In this document: positions 26,622 through 38,194 of the stretch, one piece after another
Numbering within the stretch: position 1 is the stretch's first letter
Layout of the letters: every line of letters begins with the position of its first letter
NCBI RefSeq assembly: GCF_014199255.1
Contig: NZ_JACIJF010000007.1
Span: 123,093 to 187,092, forward strand
Direction of reading: 5' to 3'
DNA length: 64,000 bases
DNA from: Sphingomonas xinjiangensis
GTDB lineage: Bacteria > Pseudomonadota > Alphaproteobacteria > Sphingomonadales > Sphingomonadaceae
Notes under the pieces: generated by a model
The model's input: only the letters and a program-made list of their open reading frames with translations
What the model was told of the DNA's origin: nothing
Databases searched by the model: none
Made by a program: the position numbers and the translations under genes

Positions 26622-27493
26622 CACTGCCCCTTGTTGGGGTGGAGCGAGCTGCCCGCACGCCCCTGGCGGAACGATCGCGGCCAGGTCAGCGGGTTGAGCG
26701 TGGCACTGCCGTCGAGCGAGAAGGTGATGAACTCGGCACGGCCGCCGATATTCTCCCACGGCACCGGCCCGCCCAGGCCATTCTCGGCAGTGGAGAAGCG
26801 GCTGTCGGCGCTGTTGTCGCGATTGTCACCCATCAGGAACACGCGTCCTTCGGGAACCCGGATCTCGGCGAACTCGTCGCCCGGGCTCCAGCCCTTGTCG
26901 ATCGTGTCATAGGAACGCCCGTTGGGCAGCGTTTCGCGATAGATTGGCAGGCGGCACGCGGCACGCCCGCCGGAAAGCGCAACGCGGCGCCCGGGATAAT
27001 GCTCTTCGTCGCAGCGCGTATTGGCGTCGGCGGGGATGTCGCGCTCGCCCAGCAAGCGGCGCGGCACGGCAGTGCCGTTCAGGTACACCACACCGGCGCG
27101 CACGCCGATCCGGTCGCCCGGCAGCCCGATCACGCGCTTGATGTAGTCGGTCTCGGATCCCGGCGGCGTGACGATCACGACATCGCCGCGCTCGGGCACG
27201 CGGCCAAACAGCCGCCCGGGCATGAACGGCAGCAAGTGAAAGGTCGGGGTGACGAACGAATAGCCATAAGGATATTTGGTGACCACCAGCCGATCGCCCA
27301 CCAACAGGTTCGGCATCATCGATTCGGACGGGATGTAAAAGGGCTTGGCGATCAGGCTGTGAAAGGCGAGCACGCCCAGCACCAGCCACAGGATGCCGCG
27401 AACCTCGGCCCACCAATCGGTGCGGCGGCGGGCAGGCGTGTGTTCGTTCAAATCGAAATCCTGATGCGTCAACGCCAACTCGTCCGCGGCCAT
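26621..27493 (-). CDS. lepB: Signal peptidase I
   Basis: Cleaves signal peptides of exported proteins on the outer face of the inner membrane. The 290-residue protein has one N-terminal anchor (GILWLVLGVLAFHSLI), the catalytic serine in FYIPSESMMPNLLVGD (box B), the general-base lysine region GSETDYIKRVIGLPGD (box D), and GDNRDNSADSR (box E). The ATG at 27493 overlaps the acpS stop as TGATG; a GTG one codon upstream is possible. It is essential and co-transcribed with pyrE, pdxJ and acpS. Confidence 0.95.
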   Translation of the reverse strand: MAADELALTHQDFDLNEHTPARRRTDWWAEVRGILWLVLGVLAFHSLIAKPFYIPSESMMPNLLVGDRLVVTKYPYGYSFVTPTFHLLPFMPGRLFGRVPERGDVVIVTPPGSETDYIKRVIGLPGDRIGVRAGVVYLNGTAVPRRLLGERDIPADANTRCDEEHYPGRRVALSGGRAACRLPIYRETLPNGRSYDTIDKGWSPGDEFAEIRVPEGRVFLMGDNRDNSADSRFSTAENGLGGPVPWENIGGRAEFITFSLDGSATLNPLTWPRSFRQGRAGSSLHPNKGQ

Positions 27494-27906
27494 CACTCGT
27501 CCTTCCCGACCGCCAGCGCCTCGATCATCACCATGGCGAAGGCCCAGGGATGATCGTCCGTCAACGTCAGATGCACCTTCGCGACGTGGCCCTCGGGTGT
27601 GATGGCGTCAAGCCTGGCCTTGGCTCCCCCGGTGAGCGCCAGGGTCGGCGCGCCGGAGGGTGAATTGACGACACCGATGTCCTTCAGGAACACGCCTGCC
27701 TTGAACCCGGTTCCCACTGCTTTGGAAAAGGCTTCCTTGGCCGCGAACCGCTTGGCGAGCGTGGCCGCGCGGGTGTGCGGGCGCCGGTCGGCCTTGGCGA
27801 TCTCGACCTGGGTGAAAGCGCGGTTCTCGAACCGCGCGCCGAACCGGTCGAGCGACGCCTGGATCCGCTCGATGTTGCACAGATCGGACCCGGTGCCGAG
27901 GATCAC
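27493..27906 (-). CDS. acpS: Holo-[acyl-carrier-protein] synthase
   Basis: Transfers 4'-phosphopantetheine from CoA to acyl carrier protein. The 137-residue protein has the AcpS signatures [12 protein letters not shown] at the N-terminus (metal-binding Asp) and [16 protein letters not shown] in the middle (metal-binding Glu). The start is GTG at 27906, overlapping the pdxJ TGA (GTGA); its stop overlaps the lepB ATG. The order pdxJ-acpS-lepB is standard for Alphaproteobacteria. Confidence 0.95.
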   Translation of the reverse strand: MILGTGSDLCNIERIQASLDRFGARFENRAFTQVEIAKADRRPHTRAATLAKRFAAKEAFSKAVGTGFKAGVFLKDIGVVNSPSGAPTLALTGGAKARLDAITPEGHVAKVHLTLTDDHPWAFAMVMIEALAVGKDE

Positions 27907-28631
27907 CGCGCCGATTCCATCAGCAAGCGCATCTGCTGCACCACCGGACCCAGCCCCGCGAAGATCGCCTCGCCGATCAGGAAATGGCCGATGTTCAGCT
28001 CCATCAGCTGCGGAATCGCCGCGATCGGCACGACATTGTCAAAGGTCAGGCCATGCCCCGCATGCGGCTCCAGCCCGTTCTTGGCAGCCAGGGCAGCGGC
28101 ATCCGCCAGGCGCTTCAGCTCGTCGGCCTGCGCGCCGCCCTCCAGTTCGGCGAACTTCCCGGTGTGCAGCTCGACCACCGGCGCGCCCAGGCGGATCGCG
28201 GCGTCGATCTGGCGCGCATCGGGCTCGATGAACAACGACACGCGGCTGCCATTGTCGCGCAGCGCGGCAATGATCGGGGCGAGATGGTCGAACTGCCCCG
28301 CGGCGTCGAGCCCGCCCTCGGTGGTGCGCTCTTCCCGCTTTTCAGGAACGATGCACACCGCGTGCGGCCGGTGGCGCAATGCGATCGCCAGCATCTCCTG
28401 CGTCGCCGCCATTTCCAGGTTCAGCGGCACCGGCAGCTCGGCGGACAGGCGGGCGATGTCGTCGTCGGTGATGTGCCGGCGATCCTCGCGCAGGTGCGCG
28501 GTGATGCCGTCGGCTCCCGCCTGCGCCGCCAGCAACGCCGCGCGCACGGGATCGGGATAGCCCGATCCGCGCGCGTTCCGCACGGTGGCGACATGGTCGA
28601 TATTGACCCCCAGGCGCAGCGGCCCGGTCAT
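27903..28631 (-). CDS. pdxJ: Pyridoxine 5'-phosphate synthase
   Basis: Condenses 1-deoxyxylulose 5-phosphate with 3-amino-2-oxopropyl phosphate to pyridoxine phosphate. The 242-residue TIM-barrel protein carries [51 protein letters not shown] and GHGLTFDNV, which hold the known active-site His, Arg and Glu residues. The ATG at 28631 overlaps the pyrE stop (ATGA). The longer open frame to 28829 lies within pyrE and is rejected. Confidence 0.96.
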   Translation of the reverse strand: MTGPLRLGVNIDHVATVRNARGSGYPDPVRAALLAAQAGADGITAHLREDRRHITDDDIARLSAELPVPLNLEMAATQEMLAIALRHRPHAVCIVPEKREERTTEGGLDAAGQFDHLAPIIAALRDNGSRVSLFIEPDARQIDAAIRLGAPVVELHTGKFAELEGGAQADELKRLADAAALAAKNGLEPHAGHGLTFDNVVPIAAIPQLMELNIGHFLIGEAIFAGLGPVVQQMRLLMESAR

Positions 28632-29209
28632 GCGGGCACTCGGCTCCCCGGCTTTACTGCGGGGATCGCCGCAAGCTCGGGGGGCAATTGGTCGGCGGGA
28701 TAGGCCGGCACGTCGAGCTTGGTCAGCGACACCAACGGCACGCCGACATCGGCCTTGCCGTTCGAACGGTCGACGATGCAGGCGGCACCCAGCAGCGTGC
28801 CGGGATGCTTGCGGATCGTGGCAATGCATTCGCGCGAAGAAAGCCCGGTGGTGACGATGTCCTCCACCATCACCACGCGTGCGCCTTGCGGGATTTCAAA
28901 GCCGCGGCGCAGCTGGAACTCGCCGTCTTCACGTTCCACGAACACTGCCTTGCAGCCCAGCGCACGCGCGGTCTCGTATCCCGGGATGATGCCGCCGATC
29001 GCGGGCGAGATCACCATGTCGACCGCGCCGAACGATTCGCGGATCAGCGCCCCCAGCGCCGAACAGACCCGCTCGGTCCGCACGGGATCTTCGAAAATCC
29101 GCATCTTTTGCAGAAACATCGGCGAGCGCAGGCCGGAAGACAGAATGAAATGCCCTTCCAACAGCGCGCCTGCGCTGCGGAACTCTTCCAGGATCGCGTC
29201 GCCGCTCAA
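28628..29209 (-). CDS. pyrE: Orotate phosphoribosyltransferase, TTG start
   Basis: Converts orotate and PRPP to OMP in pyrimidine synthesis. The 193-residue protein has the PRPP loop [14 protein letters not shown] (near residue 115), [17 protein letters not shown] at the substrate side, and [21 protein letters not shown] place the start at TTG 29209 because GGGAG sits 7 bases upstream and the following residues (SGDAILEEF) match the usual N-terminus; no ATG fits, and the frame open to 29386 would overlap coxB. It is first in the pyrE-pdxJ-acpS-lepB run and shares a 169-bp intergenic region with divergent coxB. Confidence 0.9.
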   Translation of the reverse strand: MSGDAILEEFRSAGALLEGHFILSSGLRSPMFLQKMRIFEDPVRTERVCSALGALIRESFGAVDMVISPAIGGIIPGYETARALGCKAVFVEREDGEFQLRRGFEIPQGARVVMVEDIVTTGLSSRECIATIRKHPGTLLGAACIVDRSNGKADVGVPLVSLTKLDVPAYPADQLPPELAAIPAVKPGSRVPA

Positions 29210-29378
29210 GTCTGCACTCCCATTTACAAGCTTCGCCGAACTCTTAGGGACGCCCCAACGCCGCCGCAACCACGCTCGAAAAAGGTTGAGAAGTGTCTTG
29301 AGGCGGGTATACCCCCTTGCAATTGGACCATTCCTTATCTCGCCTACGGCGCCTTCGCGAACAGGGTGAACACAGACG

Positions 29379-32220
<2,842 letters not shown>

Positions 32221-32245
32221 GCACCCGATCCCCGCTGAAACGAAG

Positions 32246-32279
32246 GAGCGCCTCGGCCACCAGCCGGGGCGCTCTTTTG
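32246..32279 (+). terminator. Intrinsic terminator after coxA
   Basis: GAGCGCCTCGG (32246-32256) pairs with CCGGGGCGCTC (32264-32274) across a 7-base loop, with one mismatch, and is followed by TTTTGTTGG. It is a good rho-independent terminator just 26 bp after coxA. Since the rest of the oxidase cluster lies downstream, it may set subunit stoichiometry by partial read-through, or the next genes have their own promoter. Confidence 0.75.
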
Positions 32280-32350
32280 TTGGTCCGCCCTGCCCGTGCG
32301 CAACCTGCGGCGATGAGGCGCGTTGCACGCTCAAACACGGAGATGGGTGC

Positions 32351-32620
32351 ATGGGTCAGGGAACGGCGAACACCGGAATAAGCGTGGTTCTGGCGCTGGT
32401 CGCGGCGACGGTGCTGCTGTTCGCGCTCGGCATGGCGCTCCGCAAGCGCGGCATGTTGCGCAGCCGCGGCGCAAGCCTGGGCTGGGCAATCCTCACGCTG
32501 CTCCCGCTGTTCGGATCGGGCTTTTTCCTGTGGTCCAAGCACCAGGTGGAAAAGACCACGGGCGAGACCCAGAAGGGCGTGAACGAACTCCCGCCCCGCC
32601 AGCAGGGCAACACCCCCTAA
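32351..32620 (+). CDS. Small membrane protein in cytochrome oxidase cluster
   Basis: An 89-residue protein with two hydrophobic helices (about 9-29, GISVVLALVAATVLLFALGM, and 45-63, LGWAILTLLPLFGSGFFLW), separated by a basic loop, and a polar C-terminus. No family recognised. The ATG at 32351 has GGAGATGGG upstream. Its place between the coxA terminator and ctaB suggests a part in oxidase assembly or a small accessory subunit, but this is inference from position only. Confidence 0.65.
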   Translation: MGQGTANTGISVVLALVAATVLLFALGMALRKRGMLRSRGASLGWAILTLLPLFGSGFFLWSKHQVEKTTGETQKGVNELPPRQQGNTP

Positions 32621-32748
32621 CCGCCCCCGCGCGATGCAAGCCGGCACCGCCAACGCAAAGGTAAGTCCCTGGCCCGCTTGCAGGAACGTGCCCGCGCCAT
32701 CTCACCCTTCCCCCTGGCTCGCTGCGCTCCTATAGCCATAGCCGAGTC

Positions 32749-33654
32749 ATGCCCAGCACCCTCGCCTCGCCCGCTGCCCTGCCCGCCGATTGGCGCGATT
32801 TCCTTGCGCTGACCAAGCCGCGGGTGATGACCCTGGTCGTCTTCACCGGGCTGTGCGGCATGCTTGCCGCGCCGGTGCCGATCCACCCGATCCTGGGCTT
32901 CACTGCGATCCTGTGCATCGCGCTGGGCGCCGGCGCGGCGGGCGCGCTCAACCAATGGTATGAGGCCGATCTCGACGCCAAGATGCGGCGCACCGCCGGG
33001 CGGCCGCTGCCCGCGGGGCGCATGGACCGCCAGTCCGCGCTGCATTTCGGCGTCGGCCTGGCCGGGTTCAGCCTGGGGCTGATGTATTTCGCGATCAACC
33101 TGGCCGCGACGGTGATCCTTGCCGCCTCGATCCTGTTCTACGTCTTCATCTACACCATCTGGCTCAAGCGCCGCACTCCCCAGAACATCGTGATCGGCGG
33201 CGCCGCCGGCGCCTTCCCGCCGCTGATCGGCTGGGCGGCGGCGACCGGCGACGTCGCGCTGCTGCCCGTGCTCCTGTTCGCGCTGATCTTCCTGTGGACT
33301 CCGCCGCACTTCTGGGCGCTCGCGCTGTTCGTGAAGACCGATTACGCCAATGCCGGCGTGCCGATGCTGCCGGTCGTCGCCGGGGAGCGAGTGACGCGAA
33401 CGCAGATCGGCATCTACACCCTGCCGATGATCGCGGCGGCGATGGCGCCTTGGCCGCTTGGCCTGGCCGGCGCGCTCTATGGCTGGTCGGCGGTGCTGCT
33501 GAACGCAGTGTTCCTGGCGCTTGCGCTGCAAGTCGCCACGCGCACTTCGGCCCAGGACGATACCATGGTGCCCGAAAAGCGCCTGTTCAAATACTCGATT
33601 CTGTATCTGTTCCTCATCTTCGGCGCTTTGGTCGCCGACCGGTGGTTCGCATGA
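32749..33654 (+). CDS. ctaB: Protohaem IX farnesyltransferase (haem o synthase)
   Basis: Adds the farnesyl group to protohaem to make haem o, the precursor of haem a for the oxidase. The 301-residue, roughly nine-helix UbiA-family membrane protein has [15 protein letters not shown], the first aspartate-rich motif as [20 protein letters not shown], and a second as [17 protein letters not shown]. The stop overlaps the next small gene by ATGA. It is part of the oxidase assembly run. Confidence 0.95.
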   Translation: MPSTLASPAALPADWRDFLALTKPRVMTLVVFTGLCGMLAAPVPIHPILGFTAILCIALGAGAAGALNQWYEADLDAKMRRTAGRPLPAGRMDRQSALHFGVGLAGFSLGLMYFAINLAATVILAASILFYVFIYTIWLKRRTPQNIVIGGAAGAFPPLIGWAAATGDVALLPVLLFALIFLWTPPHFWALALFVKTDYANAGVPMLPVVAGERVTRTQIGIYTLPMIAAAMAPWPLGLAGALYGWSAVLLNAVFLALALQVATRTSAQDDTMVPEKRLFKYSILYLFLIFGALVADRWFA

Positions 33655-33821
33655 CCAAGCGTGACGATCTTCTCTCCGCGCCCAAGGCGCTGACCGAAAG
33701 CCAGGTGATCCGCGCGCGCCAGCAAAGCCGCGCGCGCGTCATGGCGGTGCTGCTGTTCGCCTTTGTCGCCCTGGTGTTCGCCATTTCGCTGGTGAAGATC
33801 AGCCAGGGCCACGCGCCGTGA
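33651..33821 (+). CDS. CoxF-like small membrane protein
   Basis: A 56-residue protein with a basic, polar N-terminus ([17 protein letters not shown]) and one transmembrane helix ([19 protein letters not shown]). It is joined by ATGA to ctaB and by GTGA to ctaG. In Alphaproteobacteria this slot between ctaB and ctaG often holds a small single-helix protein called CoxF. The call rests on position and shape, because the sequence is too short for a firm family match. Likely role: oxidase assembly. Confidence 0.75.
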   Translation: MTKRDDLLSAPKALTESQVIRARQQSRARVMAVLLFAFVALVFAISLVKISQGHAP

Positions 33822-34351
33822 ACCGCAACCTGCGCACCGCGCTGTTCGCCGCCGTCGGCGTGTGCTCGATGACCGGGCTGGGCTTCGCCAGCGTGCCGCT
33901 CTACCGCATGTTTTGCCAGGCGACCGGGCTCGACGGCACCACCCAGCGCGGCAGCCGCGCGCCGGGTCGGGTCGGGCAAAAAATCACCGTCGCCTTCGAC
34001 AGCAACGTCGCCCAGGGCATGCCGTGGAAGTTCCAGCCCGAACGCCGCGCCGACACGATCGATATCGGCGGCCGCGACATGGCGTTTTTCACGGCCAGCA
34101 ATACCGGCAAGACCCCGGTCACCGGCACCGCCACCTTCAACGTGACGCCCACCGTGGCCGGCAAGTATTTCACCAAGATCCAGTGCTTCTGCTTCACCCA
34201 GCAGACGCTGCAGCCCGGCGAGACGGTGCGCATGCCGGTGATCTTCTTCGTCGATCCGGCGATCCTGAACGATCCCGATACCCGGGACGTTGAGGAGATC
34301 ACGCTCTCCTATACATTTTACCCGGTGGATTCCGGCAAGACGGCAAGCTAA
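33818..34351 (+). CDS. ctaG: Cytochrome c oxidase assembly protein CtaG/Cox11
   Basis: Copper chaperone that delivers CuB to subunit I. The 177-residue protein has one N-terminal membrane anchor (LFAAVGVCSMTGLGFASVPL), the conserved LYRMFCQATG, and the copper-binding KIQCFCFTQQ motif (near residue 125), in a periplasmic domain ending ITLSYTFYPVD. The start is GTG 33818, inside the GTGA overlap with the CoxF-like gene. Confidence 0.95.
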   Translation: MNRNLRTALFAAVGVCSMTGLGFASVPLYRMFCQATGLDGTTQRGSRAPGRVGQKITVAFDSNVAQGMPWKFQPERRADTIDIGGRDMAFFTASNTGKTPVTGTATFNVTPTVAGKYFTKIQCFCFTQQTLQPGETVRMPVIFFVDPAILNDPDTRDVEEITLSYTFYPVDSGKTAS

Positions 34352-34382
34352 GCAACGGCAAAGCAAGGAACAGGGACGGACC

Positions 34383-35267
34383 ATGGCTGGAGCGAAGAAC
34401 CACCAATATCACATCCTGCCGCCGAGCATCTGGCCGTTTTTCGGGTCGATGGCGGCACTGGTGCTCGCCGCCGGCGGCATCATGTGGATGCATTCGGTGG
34501 CCTCGGGCGGGCTGGTGTTCTTCGCCGGCGTGGCGCTGATCGCGATCACCTTTTTCGGCTGGTGGGCCGACGTGATAAAGGAAGCCAATCGCGGCGATCA
34601 CACGCCGGTGGTTCAGCTGCACCTGCGTTATGGCATGATCCTGTTCATCGCCTCCGAAGTGATGTTCTTCGTCGGCTGGTTCTGGGCCTGGTTCGATTAT
34701 TCGCTGTTTCCCTCCACGGTGGAGGCCGTTGCCGGCCAATGGCCGCCCAAGGGCATGGAAGTCATCAACGCCTGGGAGTTCCCGCTCCTCAACACGCTGA
34801 TCCTGCTCTGCTCGGGCTGCACCGTCACCTGGGCGCATCACGGCCTGCTCCACAACGAGCGCGGCGGCGCGCTGCGCGGCGCCTGGGGTCTGCTGGGCGT
34901 CGGCGAGAATGACAGCGTCAAAAAGGGCCTGTGGGTGACGATCATCCTCGGCCTGATCTTCAGCTGCATTCAGGCGTATGAATACATGCACGCCCCCTTC
35001 CCCTTCAAGGCGGGCAGCGACGGCGGCTCCAGCTATGGCGGCGCCTTCTTCATGGCGACTGGCTTCCACGGCTTCCACGTGCTGGTCGGCACGATCTTCC
35101 TGATCGTGAACCTGATCCGCGTGTACAAGGGCGATTTCACCCCGCGCCAGCATTTCGGCTTCGAAGCCGCTGCCTGGTACTGGCATTTCGTCGACGTGGT
35201 GTGGCTGTTCCTGTTCGCGTCGATCTATGTCTGGGGCGGCTGGGGCGCGCCGGTCCACGCCGGCTGA
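34383..35267 (+). CDS. coxC: Cytochrome c oxidase subunit III
   Basis: A 294-residue, seven-helix subunit that stabilises the oxidase core. Landmarks are KNHQYHILPPSIWPF, GMILFIASEVMFFVGWFWAW, ATGFHGFHVLVGTIFLIVNL and the C-terminal AAWYWHFVDVVWLFLFASIY. The ATG at 34383 follows an AAGGAACAGGGACGG ribosome site, so the upstream extension to 34290 is rejected. It lies 31 bp after ctaG, and the next gene starts one base after its stop. Confidence 0.96.
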   Translation: MAGAKNHQYHILPPSIWPFFGSMAALVLAAGGIMWMHSVASGGLVFFAGVALIAITFFGWWADVIKEANRGDHTPVVQLHLRYGMILFIASEVMFFVGWFWAWFDYSLFPSTVEAVAGQWPPKGMEVINAWEFPLLNTLILLCSGCTVTWAHHGLLHNERGGALRGAWGLLGVGENDSVKKGLWVTIILGLIFSCIQAYEYMHAPFPFKAGSDGGSSYGGAFFMATGFHGFHVLVGTIFLIVNLIRVYKGDFTPRQHFGFEAAAWYWHFVDVVWLFLFASIYVWGGWGAPVHAG

Positions 35268-35268
35268 C

Positions 35269-35673
35269 GTGACCGAACAATCCAATACTCCTGCCGGGGG
35301 AGGTGGCGACCAGCTGCCTCCCCCGATTGCTTCCGGGCTCCAGGGCGTGTGCCCGCGCTGCAGCGCCAAGACGCTGTTCCGCAGCTATCTCGCCTTTGCC
35401 GATACCTGTTCGAACTGCGGCCTCGATTTTCGCGATTTCAATGTCGGCGACGGGCCGGTGGTGTTCCTGACGCTGGGCATCGGCACGATCGTCACCATCC
35501 TGGCGGTCGTCGTGGAGCTCGCCTTCGAACCCGGCTTCCTGGTCCATGCCCTGCTTTGGCTGCCGCTCAGCCTCATCATGACCGTGCTCACCCTGCGCAT
35601 CGCCAAGGGCTGGCTGCTCGCGCTCGAATTCCGCAACAAGGCGCGCGAAGGCCGCATCCGGAAGGACAATTGA
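35269..35673 (+). CDS. DUF983 family zinc-ribbon membrane protein
   Basis: A 134-residue protein with an N-terminal zinc ribbon (CPRCSAKTLF, then TCSNCGLDFRDF) and two transmembrane helices (about 62-82 and 86-108). DUF983 proteins are regularly found beside coxC and SURF1 in Alphaproteobacteria and are presumed assembly factors. The start is the GTG at 35269, one base after the coxC stop; the stop overlaps the SURF1 start (TGATG). Confidence 0.87.
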   Translation: MTEQSNTPAGGGGDQLPPPIASGLQGVCPRCSAKTLFRSYLAFADTCSNCGLDFRDFNVGDGPVVFLTLGIGTIVTILAVVVELAFEPGFLVHALLWLPLSLIMTVLTLRIAKGWLLALEFRNKAREGRIRKDN

Positions 35674-36290
35674 TGCGGCGCGTGCCCATCATTCCCACAC
35701 TCCTGGTCATGCTGGCGGTGGCGGCGATGATCGGGCTCGGCGTGTGGCAGCTGGCCGATCGCCGTCCCAAGAAGCTGGCCTTTCTCGAACAGCTCGCGGC
35801 CAACCCGGCCAAGCCGCCCATCGCCTTCCCGCGCACCACCGATGATCGGCTGCTGTTCCGCCGCGTGTCGGCCATGTGCCTCCAACCGCTTTCGGGCAGG
35901 ATCGAAGGCGCGGGCGCCGCCGGCTTCCGCTGGATCGTCGAATGCCGCACCGGCGCGGAGGGCCCCGGCATGACCGTGCAATTGGGCACTACCCGCGATC
36001 CGCTGGCCAAGCCGGTGTGGAAGGGCGGCATGGTCCAGGGCTATCTCAGCCACGCACCCGACAGCCGCCCGATGGTTGCCGCCCTGTTCGACCACACGCC
36101 CCAGCGCCTGATGCTGGTCGCCGACACGCCCCCGCCCGGCCTCGCCGCGAACGCCGCGCCCGACCTGTCCTCGGTGCCGAACAACCATCTTGCCTATGGC
36201 GTGCAATGGTTCCTGTTCGCCGCCGTAGCGACGGTGATCTACGTCTTGGCCCTCCGCCTGCGAAACCGCACCCGGCCTGTCTCCATCTAA
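35673..36290 (+). CDS. SURF1 family oxidase assembly protein
   Basis: A 205-residue protein with helices at both ends, as in SURF1: an N-terminal one (IPTLLVMLAVAAMIGLGVWQ, leading into the conserved GxWQLxxR) and a C-terminal one after NNHLAYGVQWFLFA. Bacterial SURF1 helps insert haem a into subunit I. The middle domain is shorter than in many homologues. Last gene of the oxidase run; a hairpin follows at 36310. Confidence 0.88.
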   Translation: MRRVPIIPTLLVMLAVAAMIGLGVWQLADRRPKKLAFLEQLAANPAKPPIAFPRTTDDRLLFRRVSAMCLQPLSGRIEGAGAAGFRWIVECRTGAEGPGMTVQLGTTRDPLAKPVWKGGMVQGYLSHAPDSRPMVAALFDHTPQRLMLVADTPPPGLAANAAPDLSSVPNNHLAYGVQWFLFAAVATVIYVLALRLRNRTRPVSI

Positions 36291-36309
36291 GCGTTAGTCT
36301 CGTAAATCG

Positions 36310-36329
36310 AACGACCGAGATGGGTCGTT
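36310..36329. terminator. Hairpin between convergent SURF1 and rlmJ genes
   Basis: AACGACC (36310-36316) and GGTCGTT (36323-36329) form a perfect 7-bp stem with a 6-base loop. On the minus strand it is followed by CGATTTACG, a weak T-tract. It could serve rlmJ and perhaps both genes; it is weaker than the coxA and ompA terminators. Confidence 0.4.
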
Positions 36330-36330
36330 A

Positions 36331-37161
36331 TCAATCGTCCAACCAATCCGCTGTGATCTCGCCTCGATGCCCTTCTGGTGCCAGCGCCGCGCGAAGGGCT
36401 TCCAGCAGAGGCGACAGCGCCTGCGTGAACGCATAGGGCGGATTGACGATGAAAAGGCCCGCGCCGTTATAGATGCCGGCCTGATCGGCATCATACAACC
36501 AATGCTCCACGGCCATGAATTTCGGGATACCGAGCGTACGCAACTTGTTCTTCCAACGCTGATGCGTCGCACGGTCTTTCAGCGGATACCAGATTACGAT
36601 CACGCCATGCGCCCATTTGCGGTACGCCGCGGCGAGGGTGGCTGTGATGCGGTCGCGTTCGTCTGTCTGCTCGTACGGCGGATCGACCACCACCACGCCG
36701 CGCGCCGTTCGGGTCGGAAGCATCGCCAGCCAAAGCTCGTAAGCATCGCGCGCATGCACGGCGGCAGGCGTACCGCGCATCGCGCCGCGCAGGGCGTGCG
36801 CGTCCTCAGGATGCTTTTCATTGAGGATCAGCCCGTCCTGTGGGCGCAAGAGCTGCGCGAGGAACCGTGGCGAGCCGGGGTAGAGGCGCGGCTCTGCCCC
36901 GACATTCACCGCCTGTACGGCGGCGCGATAGTCGCCCAACAAGGGGTTCGGGTCGGCAAAGGCCCGTAACACGCCTTGTGCGGCTTCGCCGGTGCGTTGG
37001 GCCTGCTCGCCGCCGAGGTCGTAGAGCCCGCACCCGGCATGGGTGTCGATCAGGGTCAACGCGCCCGGTTTTTGCTGCAAGGCCCGGACAAGGGCAATCA
37101 ACAGGCTATGCTTCACGACATCGGCGCTGTTGCCCGCATGGAAGGAATGGCGATAATTCAT
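36331..37161 (-). CDS. rlmJ: 23S rRNA (adenine-2030-N6)-methyltransferase RlmJ
   Basis: A 276-residue SAM-dependent methyltransferase. The N-terminus MNYRHSFHAGNSADVVKH is nearly invariant in RlmJ. The SAM region is LIDTHAGCGLYDL and the catalytic motif is VVVDPPYEQ (DPPY, typical of N6-adenine methyltransferases), near residue 165. YPLKDRATHQRW and GAGLFIVNPPYAF follow. It is convergent with the oxidase operon and is the last core gene before the accessory stretch. Confidence 0.94.
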   Translation of the reverse strand: MNYRHSFHAGNSADVVKHSLLIALVRALQQKPGALTLIDTHAGCGLYDLGGEQAQRTGEAAQGVLRAFADPNPLLGDYRAAVQAVNVGAEPRLYPGSPRFLAQLLRPQDGLILNEKHPEDAHALRGAMRGTPAAVHARDAYELWLAMLPTRTARGVVVVDPPYEQTDERDRITATLAAAYRKWAHGVIVIWYPLKDRATHQRWKNKLRTLGIPKFMAVEHWLYDADQAGIYNGAGLFIVNPPYAFTQALSPLLEALRAALAPEGHRGEITADWLDD

Positions 37162-37507
37162 TGAAGATCCAAAACCCTGCCGATGTGCCTTTGTACGCGC
37201 TACTGGGCGAGGAAGCCGATCGCGAGACGATTTGAAGCAACCGATCCGGAGCCCGTATGCGCCGGGCGAAGGGCGTCAAAGCCCCTCTGCGCGAAGCCTC
37301 AAATCAGCTTTCGCGGCCGGCGGCAACCGGCAGCAGGGCCAGCGGTGATCGGCAATCCTGGCAACCGTTTCCCAGGCACCCGCCAAACGGCCTCCTCGGT
37401 CCCGCGTGCCGCTGATACCTCGGCCGTAGACTCACAAATGTGAAAACGGCAGGAAGCGCCCAGAGTCAGCCATTCAGCCCTAGAGACGACGGTCCTCGAA
37501 GCTGCCG
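37162..37507. other. Intergenic region, no gene recognised
   Basis: The 346 bases between rlmJ and the next supported gene contain only short open frames, none with a plausible start site or family similarity. The rlmJ promoter must lie at its left end. GCCGGCGGCAACCGGC near 37318-37333 is a small palindromic stretch. I see no RNA gene here. Confidence 0.5.
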
Positions 37508-37924
37508 TCAGTTGGCGCGAATAGGCGGTGCCCGCTCCGCAGGGAGCGTGCTGCCAAGCGAAGCGGCGCACCATCGAATGGCTCGCCAATGAACATCGGA
37601 CAAACCTCCTCGTTGCCGGCGTATCCTGCACACCGACTGTTTGGCTGGAGAGAAATAGACCACAACTTCTCGGCCGTTAGCGGCATGTCGAGCTCGCCAT
37701 TCCAACCGGCTGCCGGGCTCTGAGCTTGTTGGATCCTGAGGGCCCCAAGAGGTTAGCCTCTCTGCTTCTACCAAGGCGTCGGCGAACGACTCCGCTAAGA
37801 TCGTTGCCGGGCGCGCGATCTGCTCAGCCACGATCCCCTCCCGCCTGGCAGCGGGATCATCGAATCTGGCGATCACCTCCTTGTCTGTCACAGCGGCAGC
37901 AAGCGTCAGAAGAACCGCCAACAT
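37508..37924 (-). CDS. Hypothetical exported protein
   Basis: A 138-residue protein I do not recognise. The N-terminus (MLAVLLTLAAAVTDKEVIAR) looks like a short signal peptide. The rest is charged, with one region ERLTSWGPQDPTSSEPGS and a cationic segment CRIRRQRGG. The ATG at 37924 has GGGAGA 8 bases upstream. It is in the less GC-rich accessory stretch, on the same strand as the next unknown gene. Coding status is likely but not certain; an alternative is a decayed gene. Confidence 0.55.
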   Translation of the reverse strand: MLAVLLTLAAAVTDKEVIARFDDPAARREGIVAEQIARPATILAESFADALVEAERLTSWGPQDPTSSEPGSRLEWRARHAANGREVVVYFSPAKQSVCRIRRQRGGLSDVHWRAIRWCAASLGSTLPAERAPPIRAN

Positions 37925-38194
37925 TCATCGTCTCCCAAGGGCAATGGCGTGAACGCGACTTAGCTCCTGCATGTCCAAATTCCGTGCAGGGAAGGTCTGC
38001 TTAACGTCCAAATGATCCAAAAACCGCCGGACCGCAGTCGCCCCAATTCCCGTCAATGGCGCCCGCCCAGAGCTTGCCTGCAAGCCGACGTTTGTTCATC
38101 TTTTAGGGTAGCGGGGCACATCCGCTTTGGTCATGATCGAAAGTCGGAGCATCGATAGGTGGCGCACCTGCCTGCTGGAATTGCCTTCTAGGCG

